Source: Hedera helix
Lineage: Eukaryota; Streptophyta; Magnoliopsida; Apiales; Araliaceae
NCBI GenBank assembly: GCA_947179155.2
Contig: OX359284.1
Span: forward strand, 7,860,432 to 7,924,431
Length of the DNA: 64,000 nucleotides
Reading direction: 5' to 3'
Shown here: positions 36,401-46,412 of the stretch, one piece after another
Layout of the letters: every line of letters begins with the position of its first letter
Numbering within the stretch: position 1 is the first letter of the stretch
Position numbers and translations under genes: made by a program
The notes under the pieces: generated by a model
What the model was told of the DNA's origin: nothing
The model's input: the letters and a program-made list of their open reading frames with translations, nothing else
The model's database searches: none

Positions 36401-37507
36401 TGGCCTGTAGATATTTGGGATTCCACATTTTACGTACTTTGTTAAAATGTCTTTAAATCAGTATATTCCACTATCGTGTCATTGTCAGTTTATAAATTTT
36501 GAAGGGGATATCATTCCAAATTACCTGTAATAAGACTCTTCCGTGGCGTTACAAGTTCCTGTGATCCACTAATAATTGATGCAATAATGACAATATCATC
36601 CATTTTGAGTTAGATCTCTTAAAATTTTAGTCGATCGCTTAACAATCTGGATATCTGTCAAGCCCAGCTTGTTATGCATATTTGAAAATTGACTCTTATA
36701 AAAAGACATTGTACAACACAACACTTGGCATATGATGCCACTACTCATAAACATACCACACACAATATGACACCTGTATAGGCTTGTTTGGTTAGAGGGA
36801 GTTTGGTGTATTTGGTGCGTTTGGATGTTCAAACGCGCTCTAAGATCTTGTTGGCCTAGAAGTATCTTATTTCAAATGCAACTTATTTAACTTGCAAACA
36901 CAACATTTGAGGCTGAAAATGCACCGCTCCATTTATCACTTCAAAAGCTGTGCATGTGGTGCGTTTGGAAATACAGACGTTACCAATTCAAAAGCTGCAA
37001 ACGCTACTAACCAAAACACGATGTCCTTAATTTTCTCACCAACTTCCATTTTTTTCATCTGTGAATGTTTTGCATCTCAGACTCATGGACTCAATCTGGT
37101 TGAAAGCTGTTACAGCTTCTTAATTTACTTTAATGCTTTGATATTATTGTCAGTTATTTTGTTTACAAGATTAATATTGGGACCCTATACCTTACATAGT
37201 TAAGACTAATGGAAATATCTTGCAGCTTGTATATGATAAGGATACATTCACAAATGACGATTTCATGGGGGAAGCTGAGATTGATATTCAACCACTAGTC
37301 ACAGCAGCCAAAGCAACCGAGACTGTTAAACTTGAAGAGTCAATGCAGCTCGGAAAGTGGGTGGCGAACGAAGACAACACCCTAGTAACCGACGGTGTAA
37401 TCAACCTAATAGATGGGAAAGTAAAGCAGGACATTGCTCTCAAGCTGCAAAATGTTGAAAGAGGAGTGCTACAGATTGAGCTTGAATGCGTTCCTCTCAC
37501 TCAATAG
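22380..37507 (+). CDS. AGD11: ArfGAP domain + C2 domain protein (plant AGD11/12/13, ZAC type), 8 coding exons, 366 aa
   Basis: Spliced from exons 22380-22422, 24053-24137, 25876-25951, 29445-29608, 29687-29924, 30235-30351, 30449-30544 and 37226-37507 (1101 nt). All introns are GT..AG and phases join exactly. The N-terminal ArfGAP domain (about residues 15-130) has the zinc finger C32-X2-C35-X16-C52-X2-C55 and the catalytic arginine in CSGVHRSLG (R60). A basic, Ser-rich linker (about 131-202) ends GHAFRNSW..KKSNSM. The C2 domain (about 205-310) has the acidic loops RDMITSDPYV and VYDKDTFTNDDFMGEAE, expected to bind calcium and phospholipid. The family accelerates GTP hydrolysis on Arf GTPases at membranes in vesicle traffic. 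No membrane segment or signal peptide is seen. Length and domain order match the plant family; of the three paralogues I judge AGD11 closest, from memory. The gene spans 15 kb because introns 1, 2, 3 and 7 are swollen, two of them visibly by transposons. Confidence 0.93.
22423..24052 (+). other. Intron 1 of the ArfGAP-C2 gene
   Basis: 1.63 kb, T-rich, GTAATT..TATCAG. No transposon, exon or RNA gene was recognised. Open frames of 109-110 codons at 22883 and 23570 match nothing and are intronic. Confidence 0.8.
24053..24137 (+). CDS. AGD11: ArfGAP-C2 gene, exon 2 (first zinc-finger half)
   Basis: Encodes DPQGRLKKLL to CADCGSPDPKW, carrying zinc ligands C32 and C35. Acceptor TATCAG, donor GTAAGT. 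Confidence 0.95.
24138..25875 (+). other. Intron 2 of the ArfGAP-C2 gene
   Basis: 1.74 kb, GTAAGT..CAACAG. No transposon or RNA gene was recognised. Short open frames at 25498-25852 match nothing. Confidence 0.8.
25876..25951 (+). CDS. AGD11: ArfGAP-C2 gene, exon 3 (second zinc-finger half, Arg finger)
   Basis: Encodes SLNIGSFICIKCSGVHRSLG to HISK with zinc ligands C52 and C55 and catalytic R60. Donor GTATAG. Confidence 0.95.
26552..26799. mobile_element. Stowaway-type MITE in intron 3
   Basis: 248 bp with terminal inverted repeats CTCCCTC..GAGGGAG, flanked by TA on both sides (26550-26551 and 26800-26801). Inner pairing continues (ATTAGAGATA against ATATTTCTAAT). This fits the Tc1/mariner-derived Stowaway class. 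Confidence 0.88.
27379..27471. repeat. (TC)n(TA)n compound microsatellite
   Basis: About 25 TC units then about 22 TA units, within intron 3. Confidence 0.97.
27780..29064 (-). pseudogene. Decayed gypsy-type retrotransposon remnant (gag zinc knuckle + protease)
   Basis: On the minus strand, PBS-like TGGTATCAAAAC (29052-29063) is followed by a gag tail with a CCHC knuckle (CYNCRAFGHMPFEC, in 29078-28695), then a retroviral-type aspartic protease segment (SLVIDTGSCTDAISEE, about 28600-28550) and its C-terminal end with the LGRTW word near 28400, after a frame change. RT, RNase H and integrase are absent, and 28110-27780 resembles LTR sequence. It is an internally deleted, non-functional copy lying antisense in intron 3. 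Confidence 0.75.
28033..28086. repeat. 18-bp tandem repeat, three units
   Basis: AATTAAAATACAACTTCT and two near-identical units follow one another in the LTR-like part of the gypsy remnant. Confidence 0.85.
29445..29608 (+). CDS. AGD11: ArfGAP-C2 gene, exon 4
   Basis: Encodes FSVKLDEWTDEQVDAL to DRSDFIR, the helical second half of the ArfGAP domain. Donor GTAATA. Confidence 0.95.
29687..29924 (+). CDS. AGD11: ArfGAP-C2 gene, exon 5 (end of ArfGAP, linker)
   Basis: Encodes RKYELQQFF, then a Ser/Cys-rich and Lys-rich linker ending HAFRNSW and KKSNSM. The linker is the least conserved part of the family. Confidence 0.93.
30235..30351 (+). CDS. AGD11: ArfGAP-C2 gene, exon 6 (start of C2)
   Basis: Encodes AGMVEFIGLIKVNVVRG to DPYVILSLGSQ. 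Of two AG acceptors four bases apart (30233-30234 and 30237-30238), only the first keeps the frame. Confidence 0.94.
30449..30544 (+). CDS. AGD11: ArfGAP-C2 gene, exon 7
   Basis: Encodes SVKTRVIKNNLNPVWNE to PPLKL, with the NPVWNE turn typical of C2 domains. Donor GTAAGT. Confidence 0.95.
31927..32631. mobile_element. hAT-type non-autonomous element 1
   Basis: 705 bp, termini TAGGGGTGTGCA..AACACCCCTA, with an exact 8-bp duplication GCAACAAG at 31919-31926 and 32632-32639. Subterminal sequence is rich in ACCGGT and CCGAA words, repeated and inverted at both ends. No transposase was seen. Confidence 0.9.
33200..33430. repeat. Cluster of (C)n, (CA)n(TA)n and (CA)n tracts
   Basis: Poly-C at about 33203-33230, (CA)n(TA)n at about 33263-33306 and (CA)n at about 33399-33426. 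A word like TAATCTTTCCAC-TATGGAAAG precedes the last tract, with a partner near 32800. Confidence 0.95.
34160..34195 (-). other. Polypurine-tract-like run with stem-loop in D
   Basis: Minus-strand TTATGAGGGAGAAAGAA is preceded by GATTCC/GGAATC, a perfect 6-bp stem with a 6-nt loop. Confidence 0.55.
35500..35511 (-). other. Primer-binding site of the TRIM-like element
   Basis: Minus-strand TGGTATCAAGCG resembles the initiator-Met primer site and sits two bases from the 3' end of the 5' LTR. Confidence 0.75.
36785..37018. mobile_element. Possible MITE in intron 7
   Basis: TGTTTGGTTAG at the left is mirrored by CTAACCAAAACA at the right over about 234 bp, with GTGCGTTTGGA repeated inside. No clear target duplication, so the class is uncertain. 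Confidence 0.45.
37226..37507 (+). CDS. AGD11: ArfGAP-C2 gene, last exon with stop
   Basis: 93 codons and TAG: VYDKDTFTNDDFMGEAE, the second acidic C2 loop, to the C-terminus VERGVLQIELECVPLTQ, which is characteristic of the family. Confidence 0.96.
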   Translation, partial: LVYDKDTFTNDDFMGEAEIDIQPLVTAAKATETVKLEESMQLGKWVANEDNTLVTDGVINLIDGKVKQDIALKLQNVERGVLQIELECVPLTQ

Positions 37508-37730
37508 CTGCCAAAAGAATTAGGCGAAGTGTTTGTTCTTGTACGATGAAAGGGGACTAAAAGGTAAAAGGGAGCCAAGGAAAAATACTCCTAGTGTCGC
37601 TTTTGAGCAAACGATAACATCAGTGAGCTTTTATATTATAGGTTTCCCCATGAAGGAAAATGTGTAAATTGCATCTGTTGTGAATCAGCATTAATTCTAA
37701 AATTCAGATCAATGTATTTTTATTCAAGAC
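37508..37730 (+). other. Probable 3' UTR of the ArfGAP-C2 gene
   Basis: T-rich sequence after the stop. A near-upstream element, AATGTA at 37712, is a possible polyadenylation signal. The exact end is not visible. Confidence 0.5.
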
Positions 37731-38211
37731 ATTCAAATGACCTGTAAAAAATATTTTTGTGGTGAAGTTGGACGAGAGTTTTTGTTCTTTCATTCAAGTA
37801 CTGAAGATCTTAAAAACAATGACAACTCTTTTCACATTTTGGCAAAAAGATGAGAAATAGTTTCTCTTTTGAGCCTCACTACGGAGGATATTAGTACAAG
37901 TACAATGAATCATTATATAATCAAACACAAGAATCTCTTACTAACAATATTTTAGTAAACTCACTATCTGTGGGTAAGAATATTAGTCTAACAAATAAGA
38001 GAAAATAAAATCCCACAATAAACTGAAAAAAATGTTCCACTATTAAAGACAATGAAATAACAAGAATTGAACATGGGACCTCCTATTGGTTCAGTGTCCA
38101 AGTCTTATCTGTGTGTACAAGGAAAAATTTTCAATGGTCCTGGGACAATGTCATGTGGTGTTCTTAGCCAATGAAATCTCTCCATTTTAATAATGTTCCA
38201 CTACTTGTAGC
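37731..38211. other. Unassigned intergenic sequence downstream of the gene
   Basis: Nothing recognisable between the 3' UTR and the hAT-type element. Confidence 0.6.
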
Positions 38212-38971
38212 CAATGTTCTCAGACTCGGACCGGTGATCGAATCGGAAAAGTTACCGGGCGGACGGGTCACTGGTCCTACCAGTGGTCGGACCGTTATTG
38301 AATCGGTGACGTCATTAATATGTAATAAATAATAAATAATTAAATATATTAATTATTATTATATATTATATATAATATTTAGTAAATATGTAAAATTAAT
38401 CAATTTATCAACACATAAAAAAAAATTTAAACCTATTTATATAATGTTTACTTCATGCAATTCAAATAAATACTAAATTTATATAAAAAAAAATATTAAA
38501 TCATGATCATAACACAAAATTCAAGACTCAAGAGTGATAAAATCAAATACAAATGAACAAAAACATCTCTAGGATATATTCAATCAAATTCGGTAAAAAA
38601 AAAATTCTATTTGTACAATATTTATTTTATATAATTCAAATAAATACTAAATCTATATGAAAAGAAATATATTAAATCATGATCATAACTCAAAATTCAA
38701 TCAATGATATATTTAATTAAGTTTAAATGTTTAAATTTTTTAAAAAAAAAAATTAAAAAAAAAAAAAAAAAAAAAAAAAGGAGGTAGGGAACCGGTAAAA
38801 CCGGTGAACCGGTCAGCGGGTCACCGGTTCGACCGGTCCGACCGCCGGTTCACCGGTTTTGACCGGTTTTTGACCAAAAACGGTTTTTGGGCTTGGACCG
38901 GACCGGAAAGTGGACCGGTTCTGGTCGAACCGCGGTCCGACCGCCGGTTCGGTCCGGTTTTCAAAACCTTG
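38212..38971. mobile_element. hAT-type non-autonomous element 2
   Basis: 760 bp, termini CAATGTTCTCAGACTCGGACCGG and the inverse of CAAGGTTTTGAAAACCGGACCG, with an exact 8-bp duplication CTTGTAGC at 38204-38211 and 38972-38979. The ends are dense in ACCGGT/CCGGTT words and the centre is AT-rich with a poly-A. Short frames in the GC-rich end are not genes. Confidence 0.92.
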
Positions 38972-38979
38972 CTTGTAGC

Positions 38980-39466
38980 TATAGGTCTACTGAAATAGAG
39001 AGATTTGATTGGCCTGAAGTACTACGTGGATTTGCCCCAAAACCACCGAATAATCTCTCGTCCACAAGACATTATAGTAACTAGAGTTTTATGGGACTTT
39101 TTGGCATTAATTTTAAGACATCGGAAACACATTTAACATTATATTTTTATATTTCTATTTAGGTGATATTTAAGGTACAAATATATTTAAAATAAAAATT
39201 TCAAATGTGCTCTTCGCTTTTTAAAAATTCATAACAGAAAGTAGTTGAAAAAACTGAAAATATACTTTAAATTGGTTATAAACTGCCATGTCTAGCTGTT
39301 TGTTACAAAAAAAAGAAAAGAAAAAAAAAAAATCTCACTAATGATGATGACCATCTCCCTACGAGTTTGCAGCCTGATAATAATATGAAGTTGGCCATTG
39401 CAATCTATTCCTCAACTCCTGTACGAAGACTTTCAAAATTCATCTAAGAGTTTTTTCGGTCTAGTG
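38980..39466. other. Unassigned sequence
   Basis: AT-rich, no gene or element recognised. Confidence 0.6.
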
Positions 39467-40936
39467 GGGGTGAATACAATATTTAAAACTTTTGATCAAA
39501 TTAATTACCAAGTAATTAATTAATCAGTTTATGCAGCGAAGTAATTAATTTATGAAAAATCCCCTATAACCTTTATGAGAAATCTTAGTTTGATAGTGAA
39601 TAGAATGAATTGGAAAAACCCACAAAAGTAAGAACCCCCAAAAAAAAACGTAGGAATAAGAACCCAATAAGTTTTAAGTGGTTCGAGAAAATCAATAACC
39701 CCTATTCCTCTCATTTTCTCCTTTTGAGAAGAGATCCTCCACTATTATGATATTCAGTTAAGATCTATACAAAAGTTCACTTAAATCTTTTACAGTATAT
39801 CACTTAAAACCAAATAGGACACTAAGTCAAGATGAACACTAAGCTCTTCATAATCACCTGAAAGAAATGATGGAGGTGGAGTTGTTGCTTGTTCTTGCAT
39901 CTTATCTTTGCAGCTATAATATCACCAATTGATCTATTTCATTCTAATATTAAGATGAAGCTTTTGAACTTGGAGTGTAGGCTTTAAGAGCTTCTGTGTA
40001 TGTTTTGAGAGTTAGAGTTTTTCACTTGTTGATTCTTAATAATCGATCCTTGTTCTGTATTTCCTTCTCTTTCTTTTGTATCTAGCTATGAAGAATTATT
40101 GACCGTTGAGATCATATTAGTGGAGAGAGATAATGACAGTGAGGATGTTGCAGGTGTCATTTTCTGCTCATCTTCGTACTATCTTCTCATTGATCCTTCT
40201 TTCTTTTCTCGTTAGTTGACTCGTGTAATCTCTTTTTACTTAACTTTTAGATTTGATAGTCAGTGTGTTGTACTCACCTAGATTTTGATGATTGACAAAA
40301 CATATTAACATGTGATTACAAGTTTATCAAAGTATGCAACAAAATAACTAGTTAAATTTTATGACTTAACAGAGTCGTGTTCTTCATAATAGAATCGGTG
40401 AATGATCGAGAGTCACGCGCATGTTCAAGAGTAGAGGCAGTACTATTTAGCATGCTTAACGGCTATTTTAATGGTAGTATTAATGATGTTCACCTAAATA
40501 TACATTTAGATGATGAAACGTATACGGAAAGCTTCGTTTTGACAAGGAAAGCAAAGATTTGAACAAATATATAAAATAGATACTAGAAGACAAAGTTGTC
40601 GATAGTGGGGCGCTAAAAATTTATTTCAGCAAAAAGGAAAGTTTTGGGTCTTTTATAATTTTTCTCAAAGGTAAATCATTCTTTTTGCATGAAGAAAACT
40701 CTGTTGGTTTTACTAACACAGCTCAGGTCATTTGAAATTCAAATTGCAAGATTCAAACATAAAATACATCCATTAGATAAAGGTTGGAAGATCAAGACCA
40801 TTGAAAAAAATTTAAATTTCCACCAATCAAGTTTGCAACTCTCAAACGGCTACTTGAACATAGAGAAGCAAGGAGTGTGAAGAAAGAAGAGCTTCAAAAT
40901 CTAGATGAGAGTCACGTTCAAGCTGAGAGTCAGAAT

Positions 40937-41043
40937 GATCTAAAACACCCCTTACACTAGTTCACTCCCTTTTGTACAGACAATGCTATATTAGTTGAAA
41001 GGTTGAGATCTAAAATACCCCTTACACTAGTTCACTCCCTTTT
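40937..41043. repeat. 37-bp direct repeat spaced 70 bp
   Basis: GATCTAAAACACCCCTTACA to CACTCCCTTTT at 40937-40973 recurs with one change at 41007-41043. Confidence 0.9.
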
Positions 41044-41313
41044 AGAGATCATATGTTATATGGTTAATTGTGCATCCTTAAACAACTTGTGAGGTTTGTT
41101 GTTTTTCTTAAACAACATTATCTTCATTTTTAAATAGTTATGGTTTTCTGTGAAACCTAGAAATAGATAGAGAATGAATAGCTTTATCTGTCAATCTGCG
41201 AAAACAGATGAGTTATGCACTAGAGTGCATTGGTAATATAGGAGATGCTAAGGTTGCTCAGTTAAGAGCCTAAGAAACTTTGGAAGTTATAATTTGTACA
41301 AGAAGGCATTGGA

Positions 41314-41715
41314 TTAGTATCCCGTGGATTAGGCACACGTTATGCTAAACCACGTAAAAATCTTTTATGTTCTTGTGTGTTTAAGTAGTTAGTTTTTACT
41401 TTATTTGTGTCTTGTTTATATATTGAACTCACTATTAGTTAGTCGAGTTCATCAGTAAACAGAGTCACATTCATACTGTAAGTCAGTCACACACCCATAT
41501 ACAATCAAATAGTGGGATTGTTAGTATCCCATGGATTAGGCACACAAGTTGTGCTTAAACCACATAAAAATCTTGTGTTATTGTGTGTTTAAGTAGTTAG
41601 TTTTTATTTTATTTGTTATATTGAACTCACTATGAGTTAGTCGAGTCCATTAGTAAACAAAGTTACATTCATACTGTAAGTCAATCACACACCCAGATAC
41701 AGTCAAATAGTTTGA
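41314..41715. repeat. 207-bp tandem duplication in the SIRE-like segment
   Basis: TTAGTATCCCGTGGATTAGG at 41314 recurs at 41521 (TTAGTATCCCATGGATTAGG). The units stay alignable to about 41520 and 41715, with small indels. Confidence 0.9.
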
Positions 41716-41790
41716 GTGAGATTGTTAATTTTTATCCGTTATAAATAGTTGAAAATTTTGAAAAAGTTTTAAGAATTCACCCCCCCACCC

Positions 41791-42591
41791 TGGTTAGTAG
41801 CCAGTAGTCAGCTATAAGTTGAAGACATATTATCAATTTGACCTTAAAATAGAAACTTTGAGCTTTAGCGAGGTTACTCAAAGTTACTAAAGTTGATCTC
41901 AGAGTATCCAATTCAACGGTCTCTGACTCTACGTTCTTGTTGTATGAACTTCGACTCTGTGTTCCAACTCTATCAACGAGCTCTACGATGGAACTCTACG
42001 ATGCACCTATTTGCTTAAACCTAATGATAATAGACTTCATTTCTTTTTACAGTTTGTTCTGCAATTGTAGCCTTTATTCCTCGACACTTTAAGCTCTATA
42101 ATGTTCTCTCAACGATTCTTTAACTTTAAGCTTAAGTGCTAATCTCTTACTAAACTAGATACTCTTTTTACTCGATCAAAGATCTCTTAGCAGTTTCTTT
42201 TAAAAAAAATTAAAATTACAAGGGCTTTACAATATAACAATTCTAGCAATATTACATCGTCAAATCATAAGTATAAGTCACTAACGAATAAGAAACAAAC
42301 TAAATTGTAATGAACTAGCAATGAAATACCAATCCCTGACTATTCCTGATCTGTAAGCCAAACTTCACCACTACCATGAGAGCATTAGTCTCTCATTTTA
42401 CTTTTCGGGCTAGAAACACAATTAGAAGTATATCAAACTCCTAGTGCAAATTATGGTATAATACCCTAATCTCACATTGTAATATATATGAAAATAATAT
42501 CAATAGTACTTTCAGTCATAACCTTTCATATGAGCCTGTGACGAGCTAAGAAAACCAAAATATATTATCAAGGTAGTGGATTGAGTCTTGG
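41791..42591. other. Unassigned sequence with degenerate CTCTACGATG-like words
   Basis: No gene. 41880-42050 repeats AACTCTA, GAGCTCTACGATGG and AACTCTACGATG, like 21070-21400. The last 120 bases are a diverged copy of 44541-44650. Confidence 0.55.
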
Positions 42592-44180
42592 TGTTTGCCT
42601 ATTTTTAACTTAGGATTTCATGCGCAAGTATACGTGATCGAATAACACTATAATTGCAAGCAAGGTATCATCCCATAGAGAATTAAAAATAATTATTTCT
42701 AATTATTAATTTTATATCAAATTAATTTTATTTAAACAATTAATTTAAAACTATAAAATAAAAACTAATTAAAAATAACAACTAACTAATTTAAATGACA
42801 AGGATAAAAATTAGATTTTAATGACTTAGATTATAATTTTCCTCAATGTTTCATTTAAATCTCTTCAATCCATTTTTAATTAATTAATTATATAAAATTG
42901 TTAACCGAGGATTCTTAATTATTTATTAATCTTTTGATATCTATCCCGATTAAATTGTTATATTCCTATGCAAAATAACTTGGAAAAAATTCATTAAACT
43001 CAGATTCTCATAAAAGTTACATGCGGCATATAGATATTTTTATCCTATACACAAGCTCAATTATTCAATTCGAGGAAGAATAAATTAGACACATATTATC
43101 ATATTCAGATCTAAATTTATAATACATCTCTCAATTTTATATTAATTATCCCAATAATTATCCACAATTAATTAATACATTAACGCACAAAATAATTAAA
43201 TGTAAATCTATAATCCATTCTTCTACTTCATATATATTGTCACATTAATTACTGCAGATAATTAATATTTGAACGTCCAAAATATAATAAACAATTCATA
43301 TATAATCAAATATAATTAAAAAGAAAGAGAATTAATTTAAACTACACATTGAGTTTCATTGCAATCTTAATTAAAAATTAGCCCATAACTGAAAAAAAAA
43401 TCATCATCATAAAATTAACCATCATGTTCAAGACTACAAAAATTTAAGATGAGAGTTAGAGAGAAAAATCTAATTTGTAGCGTAATCCCCACTCTCTGCT
43501 TTTAATCCTTGCAATCCCTTCTTGAATTCTCCTTCAGATCTGATAAAAATTTAAGCTCTTAATTTTATTTTGTTTTACTCCTATTCTATTTTACTTTAAT
43601 TCTCTCTAAAAGAAGTCCTACATAATGTATTTATAGCTTACAATTAAAATTCTAGGCAAAAATGGAATAAAAATCTAATTAGAAATAAAAAAAGTAGCAA
43701 AGAATCCCATTTCTGCTAAAAACTACCACCCAAAAAAGGCCCTGACACTGAACTGTTCCCAAAATTACGCCGTTTAGGCGCTGCACAATTGATTCCTAGT
43801 CGACCGCACATGGCGCCCCCCATTCTTTTGCCCCTCATGTCAAACGACGACGTTTCATGATCTATCCGTGCCAGATACCTCCGCACCATGCGCGACTGCC
43901 TATTCCTTACGTCTTGCCTACTAAACGCCATCGTTTCTACTTGATGTTCTTATTTCCATTCCAAGCGCACCATGCATGCCCAGTAGGGTTCTGGGTATTT
44001 ACGGAATTGCCATCAGCCTTTAATTTCTTCCTTTTTTTCCTATAAAATAAAATAAAAATAATATAATTATATAAACACATAATAAATAAATAAAATACCT
44101 AAAATACTAAAAAGACTTAAAAACTCACAAATAATTATGTCTAAAAATATTTAATAAATAGGTATAAAATTCACTTATCA
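42592..44180 (-). mobile_element. Solo LTR, 1589 bp
   Basis: Bounds TGTTTGCCTA..CACTTATCA with imperfect flanks CTTGG (42587-42591) and CTTGA (44181-44185). Joining the flanks gives a sequence collinear with the diverged copy at about 44541-44660, which supports the borders. Minus-strand reading starts TGATAAGTGAATTTTATACC. A CpG islet at 43765-43985 holds AAACGACGACGTTT (43842-43855), AAACGCCATCGTTT (43923-43936) and GCACCATGCGCG. The 71- and 62-codon frames there are not genes. Confidence 0.75.
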
Positions 44181-44185
44181 CTTGA

Positions 44186-45837
44186 TACGTTATGATTTGA
44201 TTTAGACTTTGGATTTAACCCAAATTATTATATATGGTATCATAGTCGACTTTAAAAGGGTCAGGTTGAGTCACCCGATCGGGTTATCAAAAGTGTGGAC
44301 ACTAAGATGGCTTATATTATCTTATAATTAATAAATAGAGAATCAAATGTGGGAATACAAAGGCTACTAGTATTATCACATAATGGTTAAAGAGACAAAT
44401 ATATCTGGCAATGTATGACTATGCTCAGCCTAATGAGGACGCCAAGTGTTTAATGGGGAGTTTTAAAACGCCAATCTCACATACTAACAACTAACATGTA
44501 AAAAAGCTATTATTAATATTAATTTTACTTATGTCCTTTTGTGTGAGCTTGTACTAAGTTAAGATGATCTAAAAAGATATTATTGAGATAATGTATTGAG
44601 TTTTGTTATGTTATGACTTAATTCAAACTCGTAATTTAACTCATGTTGTTACATATAGACACTATTAATAATGTCTAGTACATTTGATCGTCCATAACAA
44701 ATATCTACTAGCCAGATTTACAAAATAAATAAATAAATTACAATATGGTCCTCTTATATGGCAGATCTGAAGGTGAAATACCCTTACTGTAACAAAGAGA
44801 TGATACAAAATCATACTTCAATTTGCATAATTTCCCTTCCCGCGAGTTTATATGATGAGCCCAAGTTATGACAACTCTAGATAAAGGGGGATAAGGGTAT
44901 TAAGAAAAGGGATTTGTTGAGGATCTAAAACCCCAACCCTTTTTTAGGGGCCAAATGCCTCCAATCTTTACCATAGATGGCAGAGAGGAATGAGAAGAAA
45001 AAGAGTGAAAAGGAACATAACCTCTGATAAGATAAATAAAATAAAACCTTATCGAGGTCCTAATTGTACAACTTTGGTATGATTTCCTTACAACATTGAT
45101 TCAGATTCATGCAGAACGTCACGCCACTATACGGACAAAATATATAAGAGAAATATGAGGCCCAAACTGAAATGGGTGCATGTACATCACACCTCCTACA
45201 GTGGTTACCAAAATTTTGAGTGAACCCAAAATAAGCCATAGACTTGGATCTACCAAATGATAAGAATGCTTTTGAGATTTAGTCATAAACTACTTTATCT
45301 CGGTTGTATGTAAAATTCCCCCTTCACCCCCACCTAAATATGCACAATAGGGTAACCTGGTTTGGTCTAGTTTGGCCTGGGCTTGCCAAGCCTTGGGCTT
45401 TTTTCTAGGCCAAGCTAAGGTGTTAACTTTGGTCTGCCAAGTCAGGCTATAATCTAGTTAGGTCTATAGGTCAGGGCGAGGCTGGTCTGATCTGGCCCCC
45501 TCCTTTTTTTTTTCCCCAGTTAATGTTAAATATTAAATATTAAAAATTAAAACTATAAAATATAAAATAATAAAATTTTGTAAAAATAATTTTTTGATGA
45601 AGAACTAGAGTATTTACAACAAACTAACTTATTATTAATATTTAGCATTAAAAACTAGCTTATTGATGTATTAATGTTAATATTTAATATTACAAGTAGC
45701 AAGAAATATTAATAAAATTTTAATGTTAAATACTAGTATTTACAAGAACTAACTCATTATTAATTTTTAATGATCTAACTTTTAATGTTAAATATTAAAT
45801 AGACTAACTAGTATATTAATTAAATATATTTACAAGA
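44186..45837. other. Unassigned AT-rich repeats
   Basis: No gene was seen. 44500-44660 is the diverged copy that brackets the preceding solo LTR. 45340-45500 is GC-richer with TTGG/CCAAG words of hAT-terminus style but without a matching right end. 45500-45837 is AT-rich with repeated TTAATATTAAATATT words. Confidence 0.5.
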
Positions 45838-46412
45838 TGTGATGCTCCCAAATTCGGGCCTATAACAACCCAATTTGAGTCGTAAAAATACTAAAAAACA
45901 TACATAAATTCTCAAATTAAAATTATTATAATACCACATATAGTACGACAACACACACAAACTAATTCCTCACTATAATTATTGGTATATTATTTTACAA
46001 CGTAGTGAAGACTGCTACAACAACTAAATTGGACCATCACTTCATTCTCATGTTCTCTCCGCTAGTCCCAACTACATTATCATTTCTTGAAAATAATTAG
46101 AAAAATAAAGGATGAGCTCAAATAGTCCAGTAAAAAATATCTTGATTAGGATAATAAAAAATAAAGTTATCTTTTAGTCTTCAATAGTGTCGAAAACAAA
46201 ATTTTTAAAAATGTTAGACATCATAAGTCTTTATCAAATAATTATAGCAGAATGAGCAATCAATTAGGACATTCAAATAGAAACTATGTATAATATTTTC
46301 ACCAATTTAAAATTTATCATCAAGATTCCATCATTTGTAGCACCAATGGTCATGATCATGCTGCACAACAATTCTTCTTCGCACCCTAGTCTAAAAGAAC
46401 TTTCACTACGTG
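45838..46412 (-). mobile_element. LTR end fragment related to solo LTR E
   Basis: TGTGATGCTCCCAAATTCGG resembles the end TGTGACACCCCCAAATTCGG of the next element. The following 0.55 kb has no coding content. Its other end is not seen. Confidence 0.5.

Larger units (their letters stand above)
30545..37225 (+). other. Intron 7 of the ArfGAP-C2 gene, transposon-filled
   Basis: 6.68 kb, GTAAGT..TTGCAG. About 5.4 kb is a TRIM-like element whose left LTR was split by a 3.8-kb LTR element that carries a hAT-type element. A further MITE-like unit is near 36785-37018. 36058-36780 is unassigned. Confidence 0.88.
39467..41790 (+). mobile_element. SIRE-like copia LTR segment (unclear borders)
   Basis: It ends TTTTAAGAATTCACCCCCCCACCC, the type of end that precedes the primer site in SIRE/Maximus copia LTRs; the window has a second example at 60860. 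The left edge, GTGGGGGTGAATAC..TTAAAACTTTTGATCAAA, is the inverse of that end. The right half carries the word GGATTAGGCACAC..AACCAC..AAAATCTT. A 207-bp tandem duplication and a 37-bp direct repeat lie inside. No primer site or coding sequence was seen. Confidence 0.45.

Noticed and set aside
38804..39084. Arg/Gly-rich frames of 64-65 codons
   Set aside because: Translations of the ACCGGT array at the end of hAT-type element 2.
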